Shown one piece after another: positions 6,159-12,588 of a DNA stretch of 12,682 nucleotides. This DNA comes from Desulfobulbaceae bacterium (lineage in GTDB: Bacteria; Desulfobacterota; Desulfobulbia; Desulfobulbales; SURF-16). The stretch's first letter is position 1. Every line of letters starts with the position of its first letter. The stretch is taken from NCBI GenBank assembly GCA_024763495.1, contig JANTFJ010000033.1:1-12682 (forward strand). Reading direction: 5' to 3'. The notes below the pieces were generated by a model, which saw nothing but the letters and a program-made list of their open reading frames with translations, ran no database searches and was not told the DNA's origin. The position numbers and the translations under genes were made by a program.

Positions 6159-8548
6159 CTGGCATACCTCACGAAGCGAAATCCAATGTCATCAAGAGCC
6201 TGCCGACTATAACGACGATAGCTGAAGCGAAGCTCGGTTATCCCCCCATCCCGCCAGCTTGAGCCTCTAACCAGGTGATGGCTGCCGGTTGGCGGGCCCA
6301 TGGGGTCGGGCTGTCCTTTTTTTTCCATTCCATTATAAGTGGCATAAAAATCATGACACCATTCCGCTGCATTGCCGGCCATATCAAAAAGTCCGACAGG
6401 ATTGGCCGGAAAACTGCCGACAGGAGCAGTTACCGGACAGGAATCATTATAGCCGTGAATAACCTGGGGCAAAATATGGCCGGCTGATTCATCGGCAAAA
6501 TTGCCAACTATTTTTATTGGCGGAAAAGAGCCGGGCCATGGATAACGGGCCGGCTCTTTTCGCCCGGCCAGGCGGGCCGCATAGGCCCATTCCGCCTCAG
6601 TAGGCAGCCGGTATCCGGTTCCCCGGCCCGGCCCTGCCTTTATGTTACCATTTTCTTCCTGATAAAACGGCACTAATCCCTCTTTTTTGCTGAGCTGATT
6701 CAGATAGCGGGCCGCGTCCTCCCACTTGACATTAACAACCGGCATGGCATCATTTTCCAGGGAACGTTTCCCGACAGTGCCGGAAGAATGTCCGGGCCTG
6801 AAGCGACAAAAATCAGCGTTTGTAACCTCGTTTACTGAAATATAAAAGGGCCGCCGCAACAGCACTTCATGTTGACGCTCGTTGGCCCGGCGACCGGGTT
6901 CGGCGCGGCTCGCCCCCATTGTAAAGGAAACAGGACGGACAAGAACCATTTTCTGCCCATTAGCGGTTTCTATCGCATTGGCCGGCTCAACCCCTCTGCC
7001 GCCCTGGGCTGCTCCTGAACCGGTAGTGAGATTAACCTCAATACGGCGGCTTATTCCGGCATGGGGGGTAATAGTCTGTATCCATTTTTCATATCCTCCA
7101 GCACGTACTTCCAGGAGATGGGGCCGGCTGGAAAGGCGCAGGCTGGTGGTTGCCGGGCCGTATTTTTCCCCATCCACATAAAGCGTTGCCTCTGCCGGAA
7201 AGCAGCTGAGGAAAATCGTACCTGATTCTTCAAACAGCTTCATGGTAAGATGTCGTTCTTCAGCCGCTTGCAGGCTTATTTTTTTTCTGGCCGGTTTAAA
7301 TCCAGCTGCAACGAGATCGATAATATGAGAAACTTCAGAAGCCAGCTCCAGGGTAAGCGGTGTTTTTCCTTTGAAGACTGAATCAACTGAAACTGTGGCA
7401 GCCTCCGGGACTGAGGACAGGATAATTCTGCCTGGTGCCGGAATAAGTTCAAAATCCGGCAGGCCGCGATTATTCCCGGCCTGAACCTTGATGTCTGTGA
7501 CAAAATCTAAAAATTTTTTCTTTTGCAGGCGTATCCTGTGACTGCCTTCAATAAGTTCTATCTGACCAGGCGTCACTCCCTTTTCCTGCCCGTCAACAGA
7601 TAATTTCGCCCCTTCTGGTTTGCTGCTTACCGTTATCATGGCCCAGGCCGGTTGCAGGGTAACAGCCAGGCTCTGTTTTTTGCCGGCACCGAAAATTTCC
7701 ATTGTTTTTTCCATGGGAAAATAACGGGAATGACTAAATCTGAAGACATGGCGCCCAGGCGCAACCTCCAGAGCGGACAACGGGGTAACTCCGGCAGACT
7801 GCCCGTCAACCGTAAGGCCGGCTCCGGGAGGAATTGAATTAACGACAAGCAGTCCCGGAGATTTTTTCAGTTCAAATTGGTAGTTGGAAGTGGTCGCGCT
7901 TATGGTAATTTGCCTGCTTAGTGGCTGATATCCTGTCTTTTCGGCCCGCAGGGTATAGCTGCCGGGCAAGCCAATAAACCTGTCGCTGAAACGAAAGGCC
8001 GGAGGAAAGCCGGAAAGAGTAAGGCTGTCCGCTGCAGGAGTGATAATAAATTTTACAGGTTTCGCTGCCAGGATAAACACGGCGCAGCAGAGAAGCAGGG
8101 CAAAGAGGATTAAGAAGAGATATCTCCGGCTGCCGCGGGGATGATTTTTGTTCTCAGGAGAAACACGGGGCAGGGAGGCCTGCCTGGCCGGTCTGTTTTC
8201 CAGCTCAACAGGAGGAGTAAGAACCGGCGCCACTTTACTGACTACGGCCTCCAGGCGGTCGCCGTTTTTATGCCAGTTTATCAGCCATTCCCCAATCCGG
8301 GTAATGTCTCCTGATTTCAGCCATATTGATTTTTCAACATGTTCGTCATTATGATAGACGCTGCTCTGCTTATTACCGGAGGGCTGGAGAAACAGGTGGT
8401 TGCGGGATTCATCGACATGGGCTGCCAGTCCGGCAACACCCGGCAGGTGAATATGGGCATCCTGATCACTGCCGATATGGAGCGGGAAATCACTGTTACT
8501 GAAGCGGCGGGCCTCGTCACCCATAAAAATTTCCACCATACGAGTCAA
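6155..8548 (-). CDS. FHA-like / TM / five PEGA repeats / FGE-sulfatase-fold protein
   Basis: 797 aa. Residues about 18-105 resemble an FHA domain (FPLHIGSDQDAHIHLPG ... LKSGDITRIGEWLINW), but the canonical GR and SxxH phosphothreonine-contact residues read GS (26-27) and AxxH, so phosphopeptide binding is doubtful. A proline-rich linker leads to a membrane helix (about 143-162). Five PEGA-type beta repeats follow (about 167-228, 232-300, 302-370, 372-440, 442-508), with core patterns such as SIPPGAGLTVDGQSAGVTPL. The C-terminal 530-797 is an FGE/SUMF1 fold (TNADFCRF, YRLPTEAEWAYAAR, GLFDMAGNAAEW, VRGSSW, GFRFVR). The copper-binding Cys pair expected after RGGS in formylglycine-generating enzymes is absent (VRGSSWRDGGITELRFSYRR), so it is probably a binding domain. 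Topology: FHA in cytoplasm, rest periplasmic. TTG 8548 is the chosen start: GAGG lies 7 nt upstream and it overlaps the previous stop as TTGA; ATG 8539 is the alternative. Confidence 0.92.
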   Translation of the reverse strand: MTRMVEIFMGDEARRFSNSDFPLHIGSDQDAHIHLPGVAGLAAHVDESRNHLFLQPSGNKQSSVYHNDEHVEKSIWLKSGDITRIGEWLINWHKNGDRLEAVVSKVAPVLTPPVELENRPARQASLPRVSPENKNHPRGSRRYLFLILFALLLCCAVFILAAKPVKFIITPAADSLTLSGFPPAFRFSDRFIGLPGSYTLRAEKTGYQPLSRQITISATTSNYQFELKKSPGLLVVNSIPPGAGLTVDGQSAGVTPLSALEVAPGRHVFRFSHSRYFPMEKTMEIFGAGKKQSLAVTLQPAWAMITVSSKPEGAKLSVDGQEKGVTPGQIELIEGSHRIRLQKKKFLDFVTDIKVQAGNNRGLPDFELIPAPGRIILSSVPEAATVSVDSVFKGKTPLTLELASEVSHIIDLVAAGFKPARKKISLQAAEERHLTMKLFEESGTIFLSCFPAEATLYVDGEKYGPATTSLRLSSRPHLLEVRAGGYEKWIQTITPHAGISRRIEVNLTTGSGAAQGGRGVEPANAIETANGQKMVLVRPVSFTMGASRAEPGRRANERQHEVLLRRPFYISVNEVTNADFCRFRPGHSSGTVGKRSLENDAMPVVNVKWEDAARYLNQLSKKEGLVPFYQEENGNIKAGPGRGTGYRLPTEAEWAYAARLAGRKEPARYPWPGSFPPIKIVGNFADESAGHILPQVIHGYNDSCPVTAPVGSFPANPVGLFDMAGNAAEWCHDFYATYNGMEKKGQPDPMGPPTGSHHLVRGSSWRDGGITELRFSYRRYSRQALDDIGFRFVRYAR

Positions 8549-9597
8549 ATTTTTTCCTCACAGCATACAGTAAAATTATTTTTTCCGTCAGCCCGCACCT
8601 TGAGCAGGCGGCGTACATCTCGAAATCCGGCCCGGCTTCCTACCGCAGTATAATTGCCAGGACGCAGAATCAACTTTTTCAGGTTAAACCGTCCTAATCG
8701 TCCTACATGATAAATTACAATATCAGTTAACCCGTCAGAACAAAGCATAATTTCAGTCTCGGTTTCAGCCTGGGCAATAAGGGGTGAAAGCCTGAAAAGC
8801 TGTCCGGCCAGGCGAGGGCCGGGGGCGGCAATCGTCAGGGCGTAGTGCTGAAGCTCTTTTGCCGCCCGCAAGGACCCGGGAGAAAATAATTTCTCAGGTT
8901 GATTCAAGATGGCCTCAAGCCTGACATCAAGCTCAAGGCGTCTACCGGCATTGTCCCGACAGGAGAGGGCAAAGGCGGCAGTCGGTGATAAAACCAGGGC
9001 TTGAGCGCAGGCGTCAAGGGCCTGCTGCCATTTTTCCTGTTCGGCTGATTTTACACTTTGTTCTTCCAGGGACAGCAGCCGTTGTGACAGTTCACGGTCA
9101 TCAATCTGTCCGGCCAGCTCAACAATAATCCTGTCATTCGGTCTTATTGATTTTGCCTGGTCTAAAGCGGCACGGGCTCTGGTAAATTTTTTTTCCGCCA
9201 GGGCTGTTATGGCCTGTCCCATGACCTGTTGAAAGGCCTCTGCTCGCGGGTTTTCTTTTTTTTGTTCCTGGTTGGAGGGAATTCCCTGAAAAACAGGGGC
9301 ATTTATTATCTTCTCTTGAGGCTCAGGCCTCGCCTGTTCATCGTCCTCTGCCGCTGTTTTTTTATCCTGTTGTGGTTGGCTGACAGCCATGCCTGTCCTG
9401 CCCGTCTCTTTTCGAGCCCCAAACTCCGGCAGAACAAAAATTACCAGTATGGCCAGGAAAAGCATAAAGCCCAGGCTGACCAGGACAAACACTGAACCAT
9501 GCGGCGCACGGCTCTCAACTTGTGGACGATTCCCGGCATCAGGGGGCAGGGGATCAGGCTCATAGCCGGTTTTATTAATTTTACCTGGTTTTCCCAT
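8545..9597 (-). CDS. membrane-anchored TPR-like protein with PEGA-like C-terminus
   Basis: 350 aa from ATG 9597. A 35-residue cytoplasmic tail precedes one membrane helix (about 35-56, VFVLVSLGFMLFLAILVIFV). A charged, low-complexity linker (about 60-118) leads to helical repeats of TPR type (about 120-215; EKKFTRARAALDQAKSIRPN and EKWQQALDACAQALVLSP are the clearest). The end (about 280-345) is a beta-rich segment with LGRFNLKKLILRPGNYTAVG and SRAGFRDVRR, resembling PEGA-type repeats. The frame is open to 9708, but that extension lies inside the upstream lipoprotein gene; ATG 9597 gives a 17-nt overlap with it and places the helix properly. The Shine-Dalgarno (AAAAGGCGG) is close. It probably works with the neighbouring PEGA/FGE protein as a periplasmic scaffold. 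Confidence 0.85.
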   Translation of the reverse strand: MGKPGKINKTGYEPDPLPPDAGNRPQVESRAPHGSVFVLVSLGFMLFLAILVIFVLPEFGARKETGRTGMAVSQPQQDKKTAAEDDEQARPEPQEKIINAPVFQGIPSNQEQKKENPRAEAFQQVMGQAITALAEKKFTRARAALDQAKSIRPNDRIIVELAGQIDDRELSQRLLSLEEQSVKSAEQEKWQQALDACAQALVLSPTAAFALSCRDNAGRRLELDVRLEAILNQPEKLFSPGSLRAAKELQHYALTIAAPGPRLAGQLFRLSPLIAQAETETEIMLCSDGLTDIVIYHVGRLGRFNLKKLILRPGNYTAVGSRAGFRDVRRLLKVRADGKNNFTVCCEEKI

Positions 9598-10801
9598 CCG
9601 CCTTTTCAACAGGAGGCAGTCCGGTCTCAGCCGCGTAAATTTCCCGCAGCATCTCCCGCCACTTGGTATATTGTTCTTCGGCTGAACCGGAAAGGCGCAC
9701 CATTTCACCTTCTACCTCAACCACCAGCGGCTCAGCTTCCGCTGAAAAAGAATCGCCAAGTTCTTCTATGGCATCCTTGTGAATCCTGGTTTCCTCACGT
9801 TTCTGCAGGCCACTGTAAAATGCCGCCGCCCCACCCATGACCATAACGCCGGGCAATACGGAATCAGCCAGATCATCATTACTGCTGCTGACCAGGATAG
9901 CGCCAATAATGGCCGCGACACCAAAAAGCTGGCGGTTCAAAGCCTCCTTTTCCACGGCCCGCAGAGCAATAACCTCTTCACTGTGTAACTTGCGCCAGTC
10001 CGCGTAAGGCTTCCAGAGATCCTGGTACAGCATGTCATAATAGCCGTTTATGACATCAGCCAGCATTTCGTCCCTGACCTTGACCGCTTTAACCCGTTTT
10101 AACATGGGGTCACTTTTATCAGGCAGCCGTACCAGGGTAAAATTCTTTTTCCTGTCTTCAGCCAGGTAACCGGTAAATTTATCAGGCGCCATATCAGCCG
10201 CAAAACGCAGTTCTGATATTTGCCGGATATCCCTGACCCGAGCAGGAGTGAGCCGGTTGCGATACGCGGCCATATCATTGGCAATGGCTGTGTAGATATC
10301 CTGGAAGGCATCTTTTTTTTCCACCACAACATCAGCGTAATCCCCGGGAGTAACCGTTTCGGTGTAGGTCTTGACAAACCAGATTTCTCCCCGTGAATCC
10401 TTGACCTCAACCCGGACATCCAGCCGTTGGCCATCAGATTGAAGCAGAATACCACTGACCTGCACATTGGCCTCATTATCATCCGGCAGCACCCGAACCG
10501 CGCCCCAGTAGCCGGTACGCTGCAGGGTATATTTCAGATGAATCGGAATAAATCGTTGTTCCGCCTGTCTGATTTTATCTGACAACCCCTGTTTCTCCAG
10601 CTCATCAGGAGTCAGTTTCTCTGAATCAAATACAGCAATTGAGACATCAAGCAGTTCTGTGCCGGGCAGTTCATGGTCCACTACCATCGGCTTCAAATCA
10701 TGAGCTACATGATCAGTCCGCATTATCCCACAGCCAGACAGGATTAACCCAATGGCAATAAGAAGCGAAAAATTTTGCAATGTTATTTTTAAAATCACCA
10801 T
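9581..10801 (-). CDS. uncharacterised lipoprotein
   Basis: 406 aa. Residues 1-24 are a lipoprotein signal with lipobox LSGC (C24); the +2 residue is Gly, which is compatible with outer-membrane sorting. Residues about 50-145 look like a mixed alpha/beta domain (LLDVSIAVFD ... RFIPIHLKYTLQRTGYWGAV ... GEIWFVKTYTE) reminiscent of CsgG/TolB-N-like or LPP20-type lipoproteins, which is inference only. Residues about 175-285 are helical, and 292-331 contain a Gly/Ala-rich hydrophobic stretch that could be a membrane hairpin. The tail (335-406) is acidic and helical. No Shine-Dalgarno is visible before ATG 10801 (TTCATTTTTTAATAA); a TTGACA lies about 20 nt upstream, so the exact start is uncertain by a few codons (TTG at codon 8 is an alternative). 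It heads the four-gene overlapping block and follows the inverted repeat at 10834. Confidence 0.85.
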   Translation of the reverse strand: MVILKITLQNFSLLIAIGLILSGCGIMRTDHVAHDLKPMVVDHELPGTELLDVSIAVFDSEKLTPDELEKQGLSDKIRQAEQRFIPIHLKYTLQRTGYWGAVRVLPDDNEANVQVSGILLQSDGQRLDVRVEVKDSRGEIWFVKTYTETVTPGDYADVVVEKKDAFQDIYTAIANDMAAYRNRLTPARVRDIRQISELRFAADMAPDKFTGYLAEDRKKNFTLVRLPDKSDPMLKRVKAVKVRDEMLADVINGYYDMLYQDLWKPYADWRKLHSEEVIALRAVEKEALNRQLFGVAAIIGAILVSSSNDDLADSVLPGVMVMGGAAAFYSGLQKREETRIHKDAIEELGDSFSAEAEPLVVEVEGEMVRLSGSAEEQYTKWREMLREIYAAETGLPPVEKADGKTR

Positions 10802-10833
10802 TTATTAAAAAATGAAGCTGTCAAATAAACAGG

Positions 10834-10933
10834 GTAACTACTCATGGGGTGAGCGCCTAATGGTAAATATTCGGGTTGGGTAAAAGCTACCCTTCTCTAC
10901 CCCTTTAAATGTTCGGATAGCGCCCCAGTAATT
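10834..10933 (-). repeat. B module (copy B2, inverted relative to B1)
   Basis: Starts GTAACTACTCATGGGGTGAG and is the reverse complement of the module at 5810-5909, with about nine differences. The central part, including the GGGTA/TACCC hairpin, is nearly unchanged. It abuts the A element at 10934 in the mirror-image order of the left copy. Confidence 0.75.
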
Positions 10934-11014
10934 GTAACTGCTTACAGGGTGCCGGAGATTTTCGTGATCAGACTGGCGCAGCAAACTGGTGCTATGTAAG
11001 ACAGGCTGATCGCG
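10934..11014 (+). repeat. A element, 5' part (copy A2)
   Basis: Begins GTAACTGCTTACAGGGTGCC and matches the reverse complement of A1. The inner stem is CGTGATCAG (10963-10971) with CTGATCGCG (11006-11014), extended by CTG/CAG. The loop holds GCGCAGCAAACTGGTGCTAT, then GTAAGACAG. The expected right outer arm is missing; the sequence passes directly into a C module, so this copy is chimeric. Confidence 0.7.
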
Positions 11015-11021
11015 GCAAGAA

Positions 11022-11086
11022 GTAAGCACCCTTAAAAACAGGGCATAAACTCCGACTCCGAATCTAAGGCACTGGTAAACGCTTAG
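11022..11086 (-). repeat. C module (copy C1)
   Basis: Plus strand: GTAAGCACCCTTAAAAACAG, GGCATAAACTCCGACTCCGA, ending GGTAAACGCTTAG. It is the inverted counterpart of 12232-12292 (GTAAGCGTTCACCAGCACC ... GGAGTTTATGCCCTG ... AAGGGTGTTTAC). The two copies bracket the secreted-protein gene. Confidence 0.65.
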
Positions 11087-11147
11087 AGACTTAAATATTG
11101 CGCAACTATTCAGCAAAGGGCAAAAAAACTACCCAAACCACTGTGCT

Positions 11148-11280
11148 GTAACTGTTCAGAGGTAAGCGAACGTAGTGAGACTCCGTGTGCTTTAGCTGTG
11201 CTTGATCTGGCTGGTGCAGCATACTTGTGCTATGTAAGACAGCCTGATCGTGCGCAGATGAAGTGCAGCTGAATAGTTAC
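11148..11280 (+). repeat. A-type element with diverged arms (copy A3)
   Basis: Outer arms GTAACTGTTCAG (11148-11159) and CTGAATAGTTAC (11269-11280) pair with one mismatch. A middle stem TTTAGCTGTGC (11191-11201) can pair with GTGCAGCTGAA (11263-11273) as an alternative to the arms. The inner stem GATCTGGCTG (11204-11213) pairs with CAGCCTGATC (11240-11249). The loop GTGCAGCATACTTGTGCTAT, then GTAAGA, closely matches A2. A GCAACTATTCAGC at 11102-11114 looks like a further arm remnant. Nothing else is seen in 11087-11147. Confidence 0.65.
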
Positions 11281-11333
11281 AATATTGCAAAGATTTACTC
11301 CCTGGTGAACGGTTACCTAAACAGGAAACTAAA

Positions 11334-11346
11334 CCAGCATGGCTGG
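11334..11346 (-). terminator. weak hairpin after the secreted-protein gene
   Basis: On the minus strand CCAGC-CAT-GCTGG is followed by TTTAGTTT, about 30 nt past the TGATGA double stop of the gene ending at 11379. The stem is only 5 bp, so termination is weakly supported. Confidence 0.25.
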
Positions 11347-11378
11347 ATCAAATTTTGTTGGTTAGCGGAACACGCTCA

Positions 11379-12200
11379 TCATTTTCCCTGCCGCCCCTTA
11401 TATTTCCAGTATTCCTTCCATAATTTTTTTTTCAGTTCAGGATCGGTCTCTTTTTGGGCAGCCTCCCTGAGCTGGCGGGCGACAATATCATCATCTTCCG
11501 GCGGAGGCAGATTGCCGGGAGATTCACCAGCGCCTTTACCTCCAGCCATTTCAGCTTGAGTGCCGACCGTCTCCGTCTGTTCAGCTGTTGTCTTATCTAA
11601 TGCCTGCTGTGCGCCTCCTTCCTCTGCCACGCTTTGGCCTGTCTCGGGAATCCCCCGGTTTTCAGAAATTCCCCGGCCATCAGCGCCGGACATGCCACCT
11701 CTGCCTGAACCGGTTTTATCATTTCCTGATTCCCGTGAAGATGGAACATATGAGGCCATTTTATCATCTTCTTTAAGCAGCATATCATCAAAATCAGCCA
11801 GGGCGTCCATAAAATCATTATCAAGTTTATCACCCTGTTCTTCGCTGGTTACTCCAGAAGGAGGAGGTAAAAAAAATTTCGGAGCCGATAGCTCGGCAGG
11901 GGAAGGACAGGGAAGCCCGGCTGCTGCTTCGCTGCCGCCCTCGGCAATAAGTTGACGGCAACAATCGGCTATACGGCTGTTAAGATAAGCGACAAAATCG
12001 CGGTACTCCGTAATCTCGGAATTCGTTAGACCGGCTTTAGCCAGATCAAGAAGCACCCTTTGCTTGGCGCTGTCTAAGGCCACAACAGTGATACGAATGG
12101 AGGAAAATTCCGGGGATTGATCAGGTGTATTTCCCGCTCCGCCAAAACAGTAAGAACAAAACAGGAGGAACCAACAGAAACAACTTACTGAAAAACGCAT
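11379..12200 (-). CDS. secreted acidic low-complexity protein of unknown function
   Basis: 273 aa. Signal peptide of about 22 residues (MRFSVSCFCWFLLFCSYCFG). An ordered-looking segment follows (about 33-90, SSIRITVVALDSAKQRVLLD, KAGLTNSEITEYRDFVAYLN), including a CC pair (80-81). The middle (about 95-235) is a Pro/Gly/Ser/Glu-rich, probably disordered linker. The end (236-270) is a compact charged helix pair: DDDIVARQLREAAQKETDPE, LKKKLWKEYWKYKG. No family is recognised. ATG 12200 is preceded by GGGG 6 nt upstream; TTG 12212 is a less likely alternative. It is first in transcription order of the minus-strand set, separated from the lipoprotein gene by about 580 bp of repeats, and may have its own promoter. 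Membership in the same functional system is inferred from strand, export and position only. Confidence 0.8.
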   Translation of the reverse strand: MRFSVSCFCWFLLFCSYCFGGAGNTPDQSPEFSSIRITVVALDSAKQRVLLDLAKAGLTNSEITEYRDFVAYLNSRIADCCRQLIAEGGSEAAAGLPCPSPAELSAPKFFLPPPSGVTSEEQGDKLDNDFMDALADFDDMLLKEDDKMASYVPSSRESGNDKTGSGRGGMSGADGRGISENRGIPETGQSVAEEGGAQQALDKTTAEQTETVGTQAEMAGGKGAGESPGNLPPPEDDDIVARQLREAAQKETDPELKKKLWKEYWKYKGRQGK

Positions 12201-12231
12201 TGTATACCCCAAATATTTTTATCATTCCGGT

Positions 12232-12292
12232 GTAAGCGTTCACCAGCACCTCACGAACTCGGAGTTTATGCCCTGTCTTTAAGGGTGTTTAC
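12232..12292 (+). repeat. C module (copy C2)
   Basis: A 61-bp module from GTAAGCGTTCACC to AAGGGTGTTTAC; its ends are short inverted repeats (GTAAGC/GTTTAC). It is the inverted partner of 11022-11086 and sits just upstream of the secreted-protein gene, so it may contribute to that gene's leader or promoter region. Confidence 0.65.
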
Positions 12293-12312
12293 CTCTTCGT
12301 CCATTTGGGACT

Positions 12313-12378
12313 GCTTACATAATCGGTATATCACACGGTTAACGCGCGTGCAGGGTGGTGTGTTCATGGAGCGTTTAC
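12313..12378 (+). repeat. D module (copy D3)
   Basis: From GCTTACATAATCGGTATATC to GGAGCGTTTAC. It shares GGTATATC, GGGTGGTGT and GGAGCGYTTAC with the minus-strand copy at 2560-2607, and GGTATATC plus GGTT/GCGC with 102-145. Confidence 0.6.
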
Positions 12379-12385
12379 TTTTATC

Positions 12386-12407
12386 GCCCAGAGGGCTGGG
12401 CTCCTAC
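12386..12407 (-). repeat. REP-like hairpin with GTAG foot (REP1)
   Basis: On the minus strand: TGTAGGAGCCCAGCCCTCTG, then GGCGAT. Stem GCCCAG/CTGGGC closes on CCCT and is preceded by GTAGGA, the layout of REP elements associated with REP-associated tyrosine transposases (in pseudomonads typically TGTAGGAGC...GCGAT). No transposase is in the window. Confidence 0.6.
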
Positions 12408-12431
12408 ATGGGGGCAGGAGTTTTCCCGGGT

Positions 12432-12448
12432 TGTGGGCAATGCCCGCA
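12432..12448. repeat. short GC hairpin
   Basis: TGTGGGC-AAT-GCCCGCA forms a 7-bp stem with one wobble pair. It lies between REP1 and REP2 and may be part of the same cluster. Confidence 0.4.
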
Positions 12449-12457
12449 TTAAATTCT

Positions 12458-12491
12458 GCCAGGTAACGCTGCTTTACGCAACCTGACCTAC
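12458..12491 (-). repeat. REP-like hairpin with GTAG foot (REP2)
   Basis: On the minus strand GTAG precedes GTCAGGT ... ACCTGGC (stem 12481-12487 with 12458-12464, one wobble). The loop is TGCGTAAAGCAGCGTT. It is inverted relative to REP3, giving a REP-spacer-REP (REPIN/BIME-like) doublet. Confidence 0.6.
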
Positions 12492-12527
12492 GGGGGGCAT
12501 CGCCATGGCGTGGGACATGGCTCATGT

Positions 12528-12562
12528 GTAGGTCATGGTGCGAGCGGAGCGATTTCCATGAC
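12528..12562 (+). repeat. REP-like hairpin with GTAG foot (REP3)
   Basis: GTAG (12528-12531) precedes the perfect stem GTCATGG (12532-12538) / CCATGAC (12556-12562) with loop TGCGAGCGGAGCGATTT. The 36-nt spacer to REP2 contains the palindrome CGCCATGGCG (12501-12510) and the hairpin ACATG-GCT-CATGT (12515-12527). Confidence 0.6.
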
Positions 12563-12588
12563 TTATGAGTCTGTTGATTTAATATAAC

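Noticed and set aside
6155..8548. Active formylglycine-generating enzyme serving a sulfatase
   Set aside because: Catalytic Cys pair missing at the expected place and no sulfatase gene in the window.
5700..11280. Integron attC sites
   Set aside because: Elements have imperfect palindromic arms and AAC/GTT-like ends, but the ends do not fit RYYYAAC/GTTRRRY well (ACGTAAC, GTTACAA), copies lie in both orientations, genes are not in single-gene cassettes, and no integrase is present.
10934..11280. CRISPR array
   Set aside because: Repeats are long, structured, imperfect and not regularly spaced; no cas genes.
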